This document shows, piece by piece, positions 33,450 to 45,599 of a DNA stretch of 64,000 bases (positions within the stretch are counted from its first letter, which is position 1; every line of letters begins with the position of its first letter). The DNA comes from Candolleomyces eurysporus (taxonomy: Eukaryota > Basidiomycota > Agaricomycetes > Agaricales > Psathyrellaceae), in NCBI GenBank assembly GCA_027579435.1, contig JANBPK010000845.1:62001-126000 (forward strand), given 5' to 3'. Both the position numbers and the translations under genes were made by a program. The notes beneath the pieces were generated by a model that worked only from the letters and a program-made list of their open reading frames with translations, made no database searches and was not told the DNA's origin.

Positions 33450-33566
33450 AAACGATCAAGATTTGAGCTCACAGAAGGCTACCTGCTGAGGCATTGGCGG
33501 TGAAATTTCAGGAGCAGCCTCGTTTTGAGCCCCCTCACCGGCCGGCTGCGGGCTTGTTTGATTGGC

Positions 33567-35540
33567 AAATGCTTCTCGGGCCGAGTGCTCCGACCTGTCT
33601 GCTGGTTCGCATTTTCTGCTTTGCTCTTTGTCCGCCTTGCATCACTCCCGGCTCTGCTCCTTCTGATACTTGAAGAAAGGATGAAAAGAACACGAAACCG
33701 GAAAAAAATGGACGTAGAAGGGGGAGAATCGCGCCAAAAACGTCTCCGTACGCCTCAGTCGTATCTTTCTCCAGTCCCTCGGCTCATCGAGTTGCATCAC
33801 TTTTCGCTCTCATAGAATCTCTACTGGAACGCATGAGCACGACAGACTCGGTGACCTCGGCTTCCACATCTTCCCCATCCTCTCTCTCCGGGCTACCCAA
33901 GCTCGATTTTGGCGATCGAGCAATACCAGAATTTACGCCGAATATTGAACGTATGTCGCTTCGAACACTTTGAGACGACTATGCAAACCGACGCATCATG
34001 TTTTCTCATCATGATCATAGTGCTCGGCCGGATTCAAACCCTTCTCCCCCAACTTGAAGCAAGCAACCGGGCGCTACTCCAACGTGCTCAGGCCGATCCA
34101 TCGAGTGTCGATATCGAGAACGTGGATGAGCAGAGAGAGGGAGGGTATATCGAAATGGTGGGTGTTATTCTTTTCTTCCTTAACGCTGTGTTATTAAAAC
34201 AATTTACCCCCTTCGTGGTGATAGAATCTCGGTCTCGGTGTCTACGAAGAACGACGATGGAGGAAGCAAGAAGAATCGGATGACAATAATACTTGGATGG
34301 AAAATGGGGAGGAGAACATGGAAGATGTATCATCCGACGGAGACGACGACGACGACGAGTCAGACTCAGATTCGAGTTTGACCTCGGACTCAGACTCGGA
34401 CTCGGACTCTTCCACAACAGCAGCGGCCGACCCTGTCTCATCGTTTTTCAAATCTCTACGCAATCGCCGTCGTACAGCGAACTCATCTTCCTCCTCCTCC
34501 TTCTCCTCCTCCTCCTCATTGTCATCATCCTCCTCTTCCTCATCCAGTTCAGACTCGGACTCGGACTCGGATTCAGACTCGTCTTTTAGCAGAGGCCTCA
34601 CCATTCCTGTTGCCAAACGCTGCATCAAACCTCTACCTAGACGAACGAGGAAACCGCCCTTCATCGAAGTTATAGGCGAGTCGACGAATACCACTGGTGT
34701 GTATCTCGCGGTATAGCTTCTTCGAGTTTCCTATCTGAGTATTCGTGTTCCTCCAGCCGACTCTCAACCGTGAGTTGCGAGCATAGGCCTGTGCTACGGG
34801 TCGTTGGCCGGCCAGCACATTCTATTACTCGCCTTATCGCTATGGGTTCGGACCCCAGATGAAGTGGTTATATTGAACAGGAAGTCGGGACGACCTGTAG
34901 CCCAGTCAAAAGCGTAGGAACCAACCCCGTTTTGTTTAGTGCATGAAACGCTGGCGACGACATCGAAGCTCGTGTACGTGTACAACGGGAAAGGAGCCCG
35001 TGGCGTGGGGGCGGTGCAGACTGCACCAATACTCGCAGGGAGGGTCCACACATTTACATTTATGGACCGATCCACCGGCCTCGGGTAGCATGAAACAAAA
35101 TGTTATTGTTGAGGGATCAAATGAAATCAGAGGGGGAAAAGGACCTCTATGTCACGGCGCAGCACGTCTCGCTGACCCCTGAGGATAGATTCCATTTCTT
35201 CGTCGTTCTTCTTCAAGTAGCCGTTATTACGAAGGTATTCGTAGGCTATGATTTTCTTGGCCATTATACGCCTACTTGCTGAAGCTCGCCCGACTTCAAC
35301 GCCTCCGACTAAGGCAGTCACAGGGTTTTTGCCTGAGCAACCAATTCACTAATGGATGCAAAAGAAAGAGAGACTCACCTAGCAAGCGAACAGTGTGCCT
35401 TCCCGGGTGCGTAACCGGCAGCGGGTCCACCCAATCATATGTGAACCGTACGACATCGTGGAGAATTTGGACGTAGTCTACAACAGAAGATTAATATCGC
35501 AGTTTCGCTGCATTAAGAGACGTGTTCACCTGTAGATGAG
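33567..35540 (+). repeat. Segmental duplication of about 24967-26890 region
   Basis: Direct copy, in the same orientation, of the NOPCHAP1 promoter side, the whole NOPCHAP1 gene, its 3' flank and the end of the next minus-strand gene. Similarity begins abruptly at GGCAAATGC (33563/24966) next to gene B. Confidence 0.88.
33833..34716 (+). CDS. NOPCHAP1: DUF4598 / NOP protein chaperone 1-like protein, copy 2
   Basis: Exons 33833-33950, 34021-34157 and 34225-34716; phases close to 248 aa. Intron positions and the core (LLGRIQTLLPQLEASNRALL, IEMNLGLGVYEERR) are as in copy 1. Differences are mostly substitutions, plus length changes in the Asp and Ser tracts. Both copies keep open frames and splice sites, so both may be expressed. 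A third, decayed trace of the first exon lies at 56.86-57.03k. Confidence 0.85.
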
Positions 35541-37002
35541 TTGTATGAACGCTCCAGATGGGACGGGAGCATAATGTGCCGAGGTAAATTCAAAAGCAGC
35601 TTCACAATGATGTTTCGCAGAAACATGCTAGCATCTTGTGGATCTTCTTCATCCGGCAACCCAGGCTTGGCTTGCACCAGAGGATCCGCTTGTACATTCC
35701 GGTCACAGTTGGGGCTGGAGAATGGCAGTCTCCAATCAGCAATGCCTCACGCAGCGTGGTATACCAACGTGATGTACCAGAAAACCCTCTCGGAAGTTCT
35801 CGAATCCTCCGACACTTGCACCGGAATGTCCTTTTGACACGATGGACAAGAGAATGTAGTTTGTTGAGGTGTCATACTTCGGTAGGTAACAACGCTCGTG
35901 ACGAGCTTGGTTTCGCTTCTGAGGTGCGGAAGAAGTGCTGGCGGAACTGGAATCGCTTTGAAGCCGTCGTCGATTGTTATCTCGAAGTTTCCTTTGTTCA
36001 CGAAACCCTTTATCAACGACTGAAGTTGGGGGTTCTCGTCATACCGTCCCAGTACCCATTGCGCGACAAGCTTCAAAGCCTAAGTTATGCGTGTAGTAAG
36101 CTAAGTCAGACAACTCACTTACTGAGATATCCCGCTTCAAAGGCTTTTCGAAAGTCTGCTCAAATCCGAGTGGGTCGATCACGGTAATTTTCTCTATGGT
36201 CACTTCTTTGGCTCTGAGGGACATTTCGAGCCCCACAACAGTGAGAAGCTGTGATTGATTCCATTCAAAAGACCGTATAATTCCAACCCTTGAGGAGCGN
36301 AAAAAAATAAATATCAGCAACTCACAGTACACTCCTGTAGATAGGAATTGATTCGTGAATTGCACTGAGCAATGGACGCCGTAATCACATCGTATCGCAA
36401 ACGCTTCTTCTTGAGTAAGCGATCGAGGTCTACGGATATTTCTTCCAGTCGACTACATGGAGATATTTTCAGTGTAGAAATTGGATCTTCTTACCCAACT
36501 ATCGTTGAATACCTTATCATGCGTATAAGGGGTGCGGATGGTGTGGGCGCATGACTCAGCTGTTGGACCAGTGACTCTATCCTCTGCAGCAGCTCTTCGA
36601 CATCTTCTTTGATCTGAAACCTTTTCTGGTACCCAAAAGCAAACCGGTAAGCGGTATGAGTGTCGCCAGTGTTCAGGATACAAGCGAGTAGGGTTCACTC
36701 ACCTCGATCAAGTCTAACACCTTGTACAGCGCCTCCAACGCTCCCTTGATTGACGGGCCAATCAGCGGGATGGCCTCAGCAACCGAGAACAGGACGTTGT
36801 TAACGCTCATGAAACTCTGCAATACTCGTCGAGAAGTTGTCAGTGTCGCATCGTCGCAATCCTCAGCTCTTCTTCCGGCCTGGAAAGGCCTTGAGATGGC
36901 GTCCCGTAGGCGCTGGAAGGTTCCCCTCTTGCAACTACGGATTGCTATGACTCGTCCGGTTGATTCATTTCTGCTTGAGCCGCCTGGTCTGTTTCGATAC
37001 AT
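35127..37002 (-). CDS. Fungal STAND-type N-terminal helices plus ubiquitin-like domain
   Basis: Exons on minus that close in phase: 37002-36703, 36625-36495, 36452-36326, 36248-36123 and 36079-35765. The first three give the helical domain seen at the N-terminus of fungal STAND/NLR proteins: SVAEAIPLIGPSIKGALEAL, KEDVEELLQRIESLVQQL and DLDRLLKKKRLRYDVITASI. Next is a ubiquitin-like fold segment: TVIDPLGFEQTFEKPL, LVAQWVLGRYDE and GNFEITIDDGFKAIPVPPAL, ending in CPSCQK. After 35765 the same frame continues (DWRLPFSSPNCDRNVQADPL) through one TGA, so a splice was missed or the copy is broken. Later exons reach MAKKIIAYEYLRNNGYLKKN and a stop at 35127. No NACHT P-loop was seen. An N at 36300 is intronic. 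Confidence 0.6.
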
Positions 37003-37270
37003 GTGGTAGCAATGGAAAGAGCGGAACAATATCGATTGCAGTGTGATGCGAACGTGAGAAGGCTGCCGGTGATGAGTGGCAGTACGAAGGGCCAATGAGC
37101 GCTTAGAGAGCGGTAGTCTAGTGAGATATTCGATAAAGTTATAATATCAGACTGTCCCTCTTTCGACCTCCCTCATAGCGCACATTTGGTAAATCCGCTC
37201 ATGAGCTTGGGAGGCTCTGAAGAAGTGCCGCCGTAGTCAACCGCAGTCAACCTCCTGAGATGCGGAGCGC
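37003..37270. other. Intergenic between paralogues
   Basis: Promoter side of the minus-strand STAND-type gene; no gene seen. Confidence 0.35.
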
Positions 37271-37276
37271 TTTCTT

Positions 37277-37830
37277 TTGAATAAACGGTTGGGAGACCAT
37301 GCGATTGCAACGTTCATCGCTAAGTGCGAGTCACAAATCAATGCCTGTATACGCGAACGCAATCTGTGTCTCGCCTCAGCACAGCCATATCCAGATGGTC
37401 GTCCAAGTGAAATCTATCCCAATTTTTCACCCTCAGAGAAGCTGGCTTCCGTGAGAGGGCTAACAGAAATGACGATTGAGTCTAGAACTATGACGGACCC
37501 ACTCGGTTTCGAAAAGTATTCCCCAAAGCCCCAGAGAGCGTATATATCAAGTCATAAACGTACAATTTGCGGCTTATCGCAGAATGGGTACCGGAACGTT
37601 ATGATGCAAGTCCTGTGGGGAGTGGGAAATTCGAGATAACGCTTGAAGATGGCTTGAAACCGATTCCAGCACAAGCTGAGCTCCTTCAGCATCTCAAAAA
37701 TGACACCATTAGCGGTCGTAACGCTTCAAAATGCGTCCCATCCGTCAACAAACCACGATTCCATGTTTATTGTGTCAAAAGAACACACCGGTATGTATGA
37801 GTGTCGCAGGGCTCGAGCGGATTGAGCGAG
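37277..37830 (+). pseudogene. Paralogous fragment of the STAND/ubiquitin-like gene
   Basis: Plus-strand pieces in several frames: FIAKCESQINACIRERN (paralogue: SIAQCNSRINSYLQE), EMTIESRTMTDPLGFEKYSP (paralogue: EVTIEKITVIDPLGFEQTFE) and RLIAEWVPERYDASPVGSGK then FEITLEDGLKPIPAQAELLQ. Order is preserved but the frame changes. It is head to head with its intact relative, 275 bp away. Confidence 0.7.
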
Positions 37831-40450
37831 GGGGTCTACGTACATCATGCCATGTTGCCCGCTATGAGCTATGAGTGAATGCTCGTGCAACGTTGACGTC
37901 CTGAAGCCCGCACTGCGCTCGGAGTGTACAGGTGGGTACCCTAGCATAGGAGAAGCCCAAGTCAACGGCTGTTGAGAACCTAACTCATGTTTTGAGGGCA
38001 GCTCTGCGAGAACGCAATTGAAACGAGGCCTGCCTCGCTTCGCAACGGCTTCAGGATACATGGACATTACGACCAAGTTCGGAGTCGATATGTCTCTTGG
38101 CTCTTGGAATTATCGCGTATGACGATCTTCAGTGAGTTCGAGGAGTCCGGTACAGACCCATGAATTTGCTCGAGGACTGTGCCAGCAACTCCGATCGGGC
38201 CAGAAATACCTGTACACCCTCACTACTTGTGGAAGTGAGATCAGTGACGTGCTTATTCCTCTCAGTTGAGACCGTCACCGGACAATCATATCCAAAAAAA
38301 AAGATGTTTTGGAAAAGCCTATTGCGTACACATAAAAGCGATTAACGGACGTCAAGCTCACCCGTTCAAAGCCCCTACTTTTGAAACAGACGGAATTTGA
38401 AAGGGACTTGAGCTAGGTATCCAAATTTAAAATATGATGATGACTCAGAATCATACAGAGGTCAGAGCAGGAACAAAAAGCAATTGTACAGAACGCAGAA
38501 AGGGCGTATTTGGAAAGAACCGGTCAGAGAGAACGCAGCCAAGCAGTAAACAGAAGCAAACTGATCGAGGACCTATGAGGATAGTGGGTTGCGTCGGATC
38601 CGGGGCCTCCCTCGGGAATCGAAGAAGAGTCAAGGGGCGCATGGGCCTGCTCACAAGCACAGAAACAGCAATCCTCCAAAACGGGAATCTCAGTGTATGT
38701 ACGCGCCCGGCCAGAACTCCAGCTTGGGATAGGCTCTGATGATTATCATGCAGGCCAAGTATATGAGAACGAGATGTTTAATTGGGTTTAAATGATTAGC
38801 ATGCAGTGGGAGGAGACTGTCGAAGCATCTGAGGAAGGGGCGAAGGACGATAATGATGATGAAGAGGAGGATGGAACTGGGTCTCCAAGGGGTCTCGAAG
38901 ACGTCTCAATGGGACCAGCGTTTGGGGAAGTAGTTCCTGGAAATTGGAGCGGAGTCTGATTCATCGCCAACGTCCACCTCGCCTACTCCGTTGTCGGTGT
39001 TTCACATAGGCTGTCGCCCCTAAACCGGGATTCCATCACCGCTCACAACGAGAGATCGATCTCAGCAAGACGAAGTGNAAAAAAAAAAGTACGCACGACG
39101 CACCGTCAGGCATATCGGATATCCTTCCTCTCTCTTAATTCACAGTAAATCAACCATGCTAAAACAAGGGTAGAGTTGGAAACGGAGCATACGAAGACGT
39201 TTTTCACGCAATGTCTCGCCTCTATGTTCGATTTCCACGAGTATCGTTCCCATTCATGTCGTGTTTGGAGATAGATGCGACTTTAACAGATCGCTGTTCA
39301 TGTGCCCTGTAAATGGGCGAACAAAGGAGAAAGCAAACCAGAAGGGTGCTACAGTTGGTACGTAGAAGTGCATCTAGGCGGTGAGCTTGTCTCAGCAAGC
39401 CTTCCATGGCAAAGAATCCCTTTGGACTTTCCCCGGTGGATTAGAAGAGGAGAGAAGGGATCCCCGAAGAAACACTCCAAAGCTCCACCGTCCGGCCGCA
39501 TGGAAAGCCTGGGTTCCGGCTTCTAGTCCAAGAATATCAGATGTAGACAGAGAAATATCCTCTGCCATCATCTTTGCTACGCACTGAACCCAATTATCTT
39601 GAGGGCTTCAGAAGGTGCCAACAGCACGACCAAGTGGCATGTTTTACTGGAGGGCTGGACGTCATATCCCGCGGTTAAATGACCGGGATCAAACTGGGAT
39701 CAAACTGCAGGTTCTGGATAGAGTCCAGTTTACTAGAACCGGCTAAGTTCCTGAAGATAACGTAACGCCTCATGGGGGTGGGTCGCTGGCTCGCCACCCT
39801 GCGGTCCCATTCTGGGAGGATCAGAAGCTCGAAGAGTGTAGTCAGGTCACGGCACATTGGATTCCCAATTTGTAGCACCTCCTTCAAGCATGGACGGCCC
39901 TAATTCACTCCTTACCCCAATAGCCAGGAGCTCAACTTGAATGATTCTTGAGATGGGCAGTCGCTTTAACTGAATGCTTTCTCCCTGCTTCGGTCGCGCA
40001 GACCGCAATCCCCGTTTTTTTCAATACCCTGTCAGTGAGTGATCCTTAATCCGAGTCTGTGGAACAAGCTCACTGTGCTGAACCGATCACCACATGGTAT
40101 AACACGCGGTATCTGCGAAGGCAGTGTGTAGACGACGCGCTGTAAGCTCGAATTCATCTCTGTATATCGAGTAATTTGCTAGATCCAACAGCACACGTAC
40201 AAAGGACAACGAGGCGTTTCAAATTGGCAGGTTGTAATGCAAGAGTCAAGTCTCAGCACCCAAGGACTGGTGGAGATCTATCTGGAGTATAGGCCCCCTT
40301 TTAATCTATAAGACATTTGTCGCTAAAGGAGAGAAAATCGAATTTTTATGTTAGGAGTAGGGAGAATGAAATGAATGAATTAACCGATATGAAGGATCAT
40401 TCCGGCCAGCCCGCGATGGCGGTGGACCGTCAAATGAGTAACTCGGCTGT
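37831..40450. other. Gene-poor stretch
   Basis: Scattered ORFs of 60-117 aa without family signatures, for example minus 39675-39887 (EVLQIGNPMCRDLTTLFELL). An N lies at 39078 before a poly-A run. No gene is called. Confidence 0.35.
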
Positions 40451-40451
40451 T

Positions 40452-41191
40452 TCAATATTTCTCTGTAGTTGTGTGGTACAGTGGCATTGGTGTATTCTTA
40501 ATTAAACAGTATTGTATCAAAGGTATAAAAGAGTGACGAAAGCAAGGGTGTCGTTCCACAGTACGAAACCTCATTTCGGCTTCCGAGCCACAGATTTGAT
40601 CCGCAGGCCAGTCGTCTCGCGCAGCCTTTATCCACCGTGTACTGGGGCCAAACCTTCTTCGGCGGATCTGGACTACACCTGCACACTCTAAATCTTTCTC
40701 CCTATCAAGCAGGAGGGTTCCTGACACATCAGTTGCTTCTCGACAGTTCGGGCATTTCTGGTCAAATTCGATGAGATGGCCAGACCATGAACTGGCTTTG
40801 GACGTTACAATGAATACGTGAGGCAACCTCGTTCTCATTAACGGAGAACCATCCAGCATGACCGATTCAGGTCTCCGATCGCCGGGGAACTAAAAGAACC
40901 TATATATTCACCATCCGTGACGTTAAGATTACTCAAAAGGTATAAAATGCATTGTGCAAGGTCACCTCCCGCTTCTGTCCTGTTGTTATGTGATGTTGCC
41001 TTCCTCGCTTGTCGTACCTCCTTTATTCCATCCAGTTGTGTGAGCTCGTTGACGAAGAGGAAAGCGAGAATATCCGAAGGCGAACCATCAACCGCCGGGA
41101 GTTTCGATCTTTCTGCGCTAAGATGCTGGTGTCGCCGCAAGTCAAGGACAGCGTACACGCTATCCTGTCCCGATATCTCCCTGTCGTACAC
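40452..41191 (-). CDS. Uncharacterised ORFs with a CPxC segment
   Basis: Minus-strand frames carry SSWSGHLIEFDQKCPNCREA then LLLDREKDLECAGVVQIRRR. The CPNC block is reminiscent of the FSCPSCQK segment at the end of the ubiquitin-like domain at 35.9k. The reading is broken between 40838 and 40859. It may be a relic of the same family; weak. Confidence 0.28.
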
Positions 41192-41290
41192 CTTTTTAGC
41201 AGCCCAGCCGAGTACTATGCTGGTCTACCTGAGGAGGCCTATGTGCAATTGCACGATTTGCTGCCAGTTTACAGGTCCCAGTGCCAGTGA
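41032..41290 (+). CDS. Uncharacterised exon
   Basis: After a TCCATCCAG acceptor the plus strand stays open: LCELVDEEESENIRRRTINR then EFRSFCAKMLVSPQVKDSVH and YYAGLPEEAYVQLHDLLPVY, with a stop at 41290. The composition is protein-like. It overlaps the minus-strand frame above, and at most one of the two is real. No family recognised. Confidence 0.35.
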
Positions 41291-41739
41291 TCGCTGGTTT
41301 CTCTAAGGATCATCGAGGGTGTATATTCTTCCTCACGAGTCAAAATGTTTGGCATTAGAACTTGGTAGTATTATGTTGCCTACCTGTGTTCCTGTGTGTT
41401 GAAAGACCATTACCGGGTTTGATCACCCTATTCAAAATTACGTCGGCTTTGTGGAGCCCTCGTTCACTATGTCTTGGCCATACTGAGCTAAGCTTCTGGG
41501 CTTCGCTTCCACACGTGTCAGTACCACAACCGCAGGAATTTTTATAGCCCTTGATGCCTTAGCGTGAGGCGATGGTCCCCAACAGCATGGCTAAGGTGTG
41601 TATCTCAGGCTCTCTTACTTTATATAAAGTGGACGACGACGTTCAGCTGTAACCCCGCTTCTTCCCTCCCCTCAGCGGGATATTCATTCCTCTACCTCTT
41701 TTGCCCCCCAGTCCGCACACTACGGTCGTATCTTCAATA
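41291..41739. other. Promoter side of motif gene C
   Basis: Contains ACTTTATATAAAG near 41618-41630, a good TATA-like palindrome about 115 bp before the gene C start. Confidence 0.4.
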
Positions 41740-42701
41740 ATGTCCGGACGCCAGATACACCCCATGCCAATTTTGCAGAACGCATCTCACTTTTCTCTAG
41801 AGAATCTCCATGTTAGCAACGTCCAGGGCAACTATTATGATCGCCGCGTGTACAAAACTGCCAACGACAACTCAGTCTGTAATCGGACGGTGTACCACCA
41901 AGAGGGCAATCAAGGATCCATCTTCAACGGCGACATTACGGGGGGAGTAAATACGTTTTTTGGGTCGGTCGTTACGTATTCGGCAGGCCAGCCTCATAGG
42001 CCTTTGTCCAACCAACCGAGAGTGCGATCACAGAAGAGTCGGTCGATCCTGCTTATCGAGAGATTCGTCGGCTTACACATCGCTCTTTCAGCAAATAAGA
42101 GACGAGCGGGGGTATACTACCAGCAGAACTGTCAAGGCGCCATCTTCAACTGCGACATTCAGGGCGATATCAACACATACAACGACACGGACGTATTATT
42201 TGGTGACGAGTCAGATGGTCATAATACTGTCGCCCGTAAGTCGATCCTGTTCTATTAGCCATTCGCAACTGATTCGCAACCGGGATGAGGGCGATAGGCC
42301 AAGCCAAAAAGAGCAGCGACCGCCGCAAAAGCTACAGGAAAGAGGAGGGTATTCGCTCTAGTCAGGTTTCGGAATACCGTGAGTACATCGCATGCATTGT
42401 CCGCAAAATATTGTCGCTTGACATGTTCATTGATAAACGAATATAGAATATAACGACGGTAACGAATACGGCGCGACTGGGGCTTGGCGTGAACCACGCA
42501 ATGTCCGAGACGACCAAGGTGAGCGTCAGAGTTTATCTAAGGGCTTTCAGACCTGACACAAAACAATCTGTTTAGTCCCTGATTTGTATGGTCCACAGGA
42601 GAGAATTTTCTCTTTCCCCTCAGCGCCACCTCCAGGTGTAGCGACCCCGTACCGATCTCGTCCCCACCCGAATACTACAGATCGAACAGAAAGGTGATGA
42701 G
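41740..42701 (+). CDS. Motif gene C: two motif copies and Pro-rich tail
   Basis: ATG at 41740. The first 173 residues are open: MSGRQIHPMPILQNASHFSL, ENLHVSNVQGNYYDRRV, then motif 1 TVYHQEGNQGSIFNGDITGG (41887-41946) and motif 2 YYQQNCQGAIFNCDIQGDIN (42115-42174). A donor (GTAAGT at 42237) follows. Later exons include EYNDGNEYGATGAWREPRNV before GTGAGC and, after a TTTAG acceptor, LYGPQERIFSFPSAPPPGVA then TPYRSRPHPNTTDRTER with a stop near 42701. The opening resembles gene E (ASHFSMERVNLNTYHGDYN), and the tail resembles the Pro-rich tails of D, E and F. It is uncertain whether the sequence between the motifs (41960-42090) is exon or intron. Confidence 0.65.
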
Positions 42702-42709
42702 GTGGCGAT

Positions 42710-45430
42710 CGGAAGAGAGCCGACCCATTTCCGTAACGTGTTCTAAAAGTATTGCATGGGATTACATCTTGATCCGTACCCTTCCACATCGAGGCTCACA
42801 ATTTATTAACACAATTCATTCTTCCCTGGGACTACCGTAGTATTCGCAATATTCGCTGTTCTCTCAAGTGCTAGCATTCCTATCTTTTTTTGTTTACTTT
42901 ACTCTTTACACCCTTACAACATTAGGGATTCATCCAATTATGGCGACCTAGAATGGAGCATTCGTGGGATGGGAAAGATTGTTGAGCAGGCCAAGATACA
43001 GCAAGCGACGAAACGATAGACCCACTTCACTGTAGTTGATCTTGTTTACCATACAAACAAAACTATGCCTAATTCAGCAGGCTGCGTTTCATTCTCAACA
43101 AGCTCTGGTTGAAAGTCAACCGTGTGCCAGTGCGTCATCGAACATACCACAGGCGAAGGTGTACGACAGCATTACCAAATTCTCACTTCCTTAAACTTCA
43201 AGCATGGGCAATCGTCGTCTTATTTCCAAAAATTTGATCTTGAACATGCGCCTTGCACCTCATTACAGTCGTTTGCATAACAATCTGCGCGATTTTTTCT
43301 CTCCTCTCGTCGTTTGACAGGTTGATGTGACCAGTAGTGAGTAATGTCACGCTTGCTAGTGGTAGTGCTTCGAGGCAGAGTTGGTATGACGTATATGAAT
43401 ATTTGCTAGATAAGAGACATGAACTTGAACATTGAGCTGAGATCTGGTGACTAGATTCCACCGCATTTGGTGTGTGACCCGGCTAGCTTGCGCGCTCAAA
43501 AATCGAATCACGCAGATTATTATGCAAACGACTGTAAAAATCCATCCTATTATATGCCTAGCCCCGTGCGGGATCCATGGGAAAAGCAAGTTGCTTGGAT
43601 CCGGCGACAATGCCGAGCTGTTGGTGGTTGAGAATGGACACACTGCTGGTCGGTGGCTGTTACTGGTTGAGACGTGTTGCTGGTTGGGTGATCTCTGTAA
43701 AGTGGTCTATCGTTTCGTCGCTTGCTGTAATGGAGGTCGTAGGAGGTGCCAATCGGCAACCCTTTCAGCCGGTTGGAGGAAGAGGTTAATCAACGCGATG
43801 GACCAACCGGTCTGAACTACGAAAGAGCACCAAACGTGCTGAGAAAACTTACTACAACTACTTACTACCTGTACCACTACGTGGAACGACGAAACACATG
43901 GAGAACCGGATGCGGCAGTCCGTCCAGTGTGGCGAGCCATGTATATCTACTGGCGTGTGGGGGGGCTGTGGCACAACAAACAAAGGAGTATCCCAGTTAG
44001 GCCACTCAAACCTGCACTGGGGTAATGGGCAATCTGAATAGCCTGGTTGGTCCCTCGAATAGCGTGATAGCGCCGAAGGTGACAATTTTGACGCGCTGGT
44101 ATCAATGGAAATACAATAATCACAGCCACCATCTAATATTTCCCAATCTGAGCCCTTGAGTACAGGAAGCAAGTAGCGGTGTTGACCGCTGACCCTTTGA
44201 TTCTCGATCAAAAATTTCAGATACTTCTAAATTGAAGAAAAGACTGCTTGTGCTTCAGTTGGAGGAAAAGTAGAGACAAGAAGAACAGCAAGGCACAACA
44301 GACGCGGACCTTGATTCCTTCGACTCTCTTAAGCCTCCATACTCGCTCAAATTGCTAACTCCAAGCTCATGGGGCTGTCCGTGTTCAGAGATTGACAGGG
44401 CGATGGATATAGCGGTTGGATACCGAGCAGTCACAGCAGTAAGCGCTGAAAGCCCGGACTGAGTTGGTACAATTCTGCTCGCTTGACGTATGTGATTTAG
44501 TCTCTTTCGATCGGGCTCAACCTTCTTGCAGAAGGCATCCCATGGATAGTGAGCACGCAGTATTTCGTGTCTCAGCACGGAGCATCAGGACTTGATTCAT
44601 GCTTTCGTCCTATCAACCGCTTCTATCATGCTTGTACCACGCCTCAACGGCCCAGCAGCCACGAATATTGCATACAATATGATCAAAACACAAGCTTCAC
44701 ACGAGTTTGAAATCTGTCACATCACTTCGCGTCCCTATGAGGCAATTTTGGGGCGGTTTGCATCAGGGGAAGACATCCGCGTGTCTCCAACGTGTCTGGA
44801 TTTCCGTTGGTGGACCACGGGGTCCAGCTTAAAAAAGACGGACGAGCAGGTATAGAGATGTCGTGCGATTGATAATGAGGAGAAGTAGATATAATGCGTT
44901 TGGCACAAATATTGGGTAAAAAATCAAATCTGGTGCAGATTGGGCCAGCAGAGCGAGAATTTTTAACAAGTTGACGGAGCTGCCTTGGACAGCGTATAGA
45001 TAATCAATGAATCCGGCGAATTTTATAAATTCCTGTGAGCTACTATGAGTTCAGTCTGGCCTCGAAGATGAAAACGGGTCAGTTGCTCAAGCTTGGCGTG
45101 CAATTGCTGAGCGGAGAGTGAACTCGGGACTCTGCCACAGCTTGGCCCCCAGACCACCTCTAGAGACTGGAGAGCGAAATATATCTGTAGACCTAGCAGT
45201 GGGAAACTGCGCACAGGGGTAGTAGTATCGGTAAATTTGAAGTATCACCTTCCAGATTTTTCAACGCACTGATTCAAAGAGCCTGGGCTTTCGCCTCGAC
45301 TTATGATCATTGGTCTTGGCGAACAGATCATGGCTGAGAGCCTGCCACGTCGAAATTTTTGGTGAAAAAAAAAAGCTTTAGAGAGTTGTGCATATCCCAA
45401 TATCGAAGCATCGTGCTTTGAAAGATTGGT
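42710..45430. other. Gene-poor stretch
   Basis: Only short overlapping ORFs. No motif copy, transposase or known domain was seen. A run GGTGAAAAAAAAAAGC lies at 45361. Confidence 0.35.
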
Positions 45431-45599
45431 TACGATGTGGAGGATGAGCAACCAGAAAGATGGCGTCGACAACATACTATGAACATTGGCTGTTGGCCAG
45501 TTGACTCTGAGACGGCCCCAAGAAGGAATAGAAAACTGTTGTACGACGGCAAGGCATCTGCTGAAATCCTCAAGAAGCGACTACGGGGGTACACGAGCG

